Made by a program: the position numbers and the translations under genes. From assembly GCA_004558955.1 (NCBI GenBank), contig SFZC01000041.1, positions 1 to 25,483 of the forward strand: a stretch of DNA of 25,483 nt, written 5' to 3'. Each line of letters opens with the position of its first letter. Within the stretch, counting starts at the first letter, position 1. Shown here piece by piece: positions 23,879-25,483 of this stretch. The notes beneath the pieces are model-generated. The model did no database searches. It was given only the letters and a program-made list of their open reading frames with translations, and was not told the DNA's origin. The DNA is from a bacterium. GTDB taxonomy: Bacteria; Cyanobacteriota; Vampirovibrionia; Gastranaerophilales; Gastranaerophilaceae.

Positions 23879-25483
23879 TGGCATTAAAAGACTTATTAGA
23901 TTCTACCTCATCCCGAAAAAAAGTTGGTTTATCTGAAGAGCGTATTCATGCCATTTTGCCAATATTACGATAGTATGTCGCCTATTGGCGTGAATACCCT
24001 GATATGTTTGTTGATTTTTTACAAGATGGCGGCGACCCAACTAGGGAACGCCGACTTGAATTTTATTTTTATCAACGTTGTTTTTTGCGCGTTTGTATGC
24101 GTTATAAATATGTCTATATGACATTCCCCCGTGCGTCGATTGGCGCCAATAAAATTTTTTAAAATTTTTGGACAAAACACTCTAATTATAGGAACCCTAA
24201 ACTCATATATTATGAGCAAGGGAATCTAGGGTAAATGCTATTTTTGCAAATCCTTAACGACTATCCTGAAATAGCCCTCGGGGAAATAAATAAGGGCAAT
24301 AGGAGTAGGGCCAAGTGGCGGGTGAGAATCCCTTAAATCGAAACGAGTGTCGCTTAATTGCGGTGAAATAGTCTATTCTATTGGGAAACCAATAGCAGTG
24401 AATAACGGCACAAGATTAACGACCTTGTGTGAATATAAAGATTCTAAATCGTTCTTATCTATTTTAACATTAATGTTAAAATGTATTCTATATCCTAGAT
24501 CAAAGTTGTTCGTAACAGCCGGAGGTAAATAGCAAGCGGCGGGTATTATTACAGAAAAGGTCGAGGAAATTTGTAGTTTAGTTCCGGCATTTGAACGTGA
24601 ACTAGATTTGCGGCCGGGCCGAACTCGAAAATCAAAAGATTATTGTATTTATATGTTTAAAAATGGTTCGTTTTTTGATAATATTGCCGCCAGAGAAAGT
24701 TCTCGTGGTAAACGTCGTCATGCTGGACTAGTGGAAGAGTGTGTTGGCGTTGATGGTGAGATTTTACAATCAGTTATTATTCCTACAATGAACGTTTCTC
24801 GTATTTGTATGGATGGTAGTATGCATCCTGAAGAACCATTGAATCAAAGCCAAATTTTTATTACTACTGCTGGTTGGAAAAGTACATATGCCTATGATAA
24901 ATTAATACAATTTTTGGTTTGGATGGTTACTGAACCGGAAAAAGCATTTATACTCGGCGGTACGTGGCGCATCCCTGTTTTAGCGGGCTTGCAGCCAAGA
25001 AGTTTTTTGGCTGATCAGCAAAAAGATGGCACCTTTAATGAGGCATCGTTTGATCGTGAATACGAATCGGTTTGGTCTGGGACTTCAGAGAATGCATTCT
25101 TTGATGGCGAGATTTTTGACCGCAGTCGAAAATTGCAAAAACCTGAATATGAACATTCGGGCCGCACATCTATTTAGAGTTATTATGTAATTTCTGTAGA
25201 TGTGGGTCGACGTGGCTGTGATAGTGTGGCGACTGTAGTAAAAGTAATACCTCAATCTATGGGTGGCGCAATTAAATCACTGGTAAATATTTACACTTAT
25301 AATGACATGCATTTTGAAGATTAGGCCATTCAATTTAAAAAATTATATTATAAATATAAAGCTTAGCGTTTAGTAATTGATGCTAATGGTTTAGGCGTTG
25401 GTTTGGTTGATTATATGGTTAAATCACAAATAGACCCAATTACAGGCGATACTTTACCGGATTTTGGTGTATATGATGCAACA
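23878..25483 (+). CDS. terL: Terminase large subunit, intron-split, 3' end outside the window
   Basis: Exon 1 is 23878-24136, exon 2 starts at 24441 and runs off the window. AGGAGG (23864-23869) precedes ATG; start and upstream stop overlap (TAATG). Splicing joins Thr-Phe-Pro-Arg-Ala to Tyr87-Ser-Lys-Ser-Phe, restoring the P-loop-like Walker A of phage terminases. Then come Leu-Phe-Val-Thr-Ala-Gly-Gly-Lys, a Walker B region (Ala-Gly-Leu-Val-Glu-Glu) and the RNase H-like nuclease: Ser-Val-Asp-Val-Gly-Arg-Arg-Gly and Val-Ile-Asp-Ala-Asn-Gly-Leu-Gly. TAG at 23971, 24530, 25175, 25322 and 25364 encode Gln. The enzyme cuts concatemeric DNA and pumps it into proheads. Confidence 0.9.
24137..24440 (+). 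ncRNA. Group I intron inside terL
   Basis: About 304 nt with no long frame. Exon 1 ends in U (24136) and the intron in G (24440), as group I introns require. P1 can form: exon GCGU (24133-24136) with intron GCGC (24143-24146), giving a U-G pair at the splice site. P7 is visible as GACTA (24260-24264) and TAGTC (24368-24372), and a P4-like pair as TAAATGC (24232-24238) and GCAAATCC (24246-24253). Removing it restores the terminase frame exactly (T|AT gives Tyr). No nuclease gene is inside, so mobility would need an enzyme elsewhere, such as one of the GIY-YIG proteins. Confidence 0.88.

Noticed and set aside
24347..24532. Separate small gene inside the terL region
   Set aside because: Its first part is intron sequence and its second part is terL exon 2 in frame; explained fully by the intron.
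1..25483. tRNA genes, especially a TAG suppressor
   Set aside because: No cloverleaf with a T-arm and CCA-side stem could be found by eye; it may lie elsewhere in the genome.

Overview
The window reads as part of the genome of an AT-rich tailed dsDNA phage that translates TAG as glutamine (genetic code 15). The best evidence is internal. Two GIY-YIG nucleases at 946-1533 and 2982-3800 align in their signatures, and where one has an in-frame TAG the other has CAG: Arg-x-x-Gln-His, and Ile-x-x-Leu-Gln-Pro-x-x-Asn. A helix-turn-helix at 1684-2322 likewise has TAG at the Gln of Ser-Arg-Gln-Thr-Val. No gene here ends in TAG. Strong AGGAGG ribosome binding sites and near-perfect sigma70/sigmaA promoters (TTGACA-17-TATAAT, often with an extended TGn) suggest a Firmicutes host, probably a gut clostridium; that host is an inference.

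Layout. 1-363: the C-terminal part of a formate/nitrite-type transporter on +. 390-761: an unknown early gene on -. 883-3812: a + strand block with a winged-helix/GIY-YIG fusion, 28-bp iterons upstream of a double winged-helix replication-initiator-like protein, a cluster of perfect hairpins, and another GIY-YIG nuclease. 3960-4500: a gene-free, GC-rich, foldable stretch. 4562-21340: about 35 small genes, all on -, mostly one or two per promoter. They include an HD phosphohydrolase, an AbrB-like regulator, a DUF5698-like membrane protein, a HAD phosphatase, a DEDDh exonuclease, two GIY-YIG proteins, several paralogous pairs and many unknowns. 21417-25483: a + strand packaging operon with an HTH/zinc-ribbon protein, a second zinc-ribbon protein and the large terminase. 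The terminase is interrupted in its ATP-binding loop by a group I intron of about 304 nt.

Regulation. Nearly every - strand gene has its own strong promoter and often its own terminator. Upstream of many of these promoters sits a repeated element: a 14-bp dyad GTTAA-N4-TT(A/C)AC, usually 6 bp, then CCCGGG, usually 6 bp, and in several cases a second dyad. Gene-free stretches at 15.8-16.1, 17.4-17.9, 18.5-18.9 and 20.0-20.3 kb carry more dyads, a second motif (TTTAAATCGCTAAAGT), a 65-bp hairpin module in two copies, and promoters without obvious genes that probably make small RNAs or micro-peptides. In-frame TAG is almost absent from the - strand early-type genes and frequent in the + strand genes and in the - strand homing endonuclease at 10860-11621. 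This fits the idea that early genes are readable by the unmodified host while late genes need a suppressor tRNA. No tRNA gene was seen in this window.
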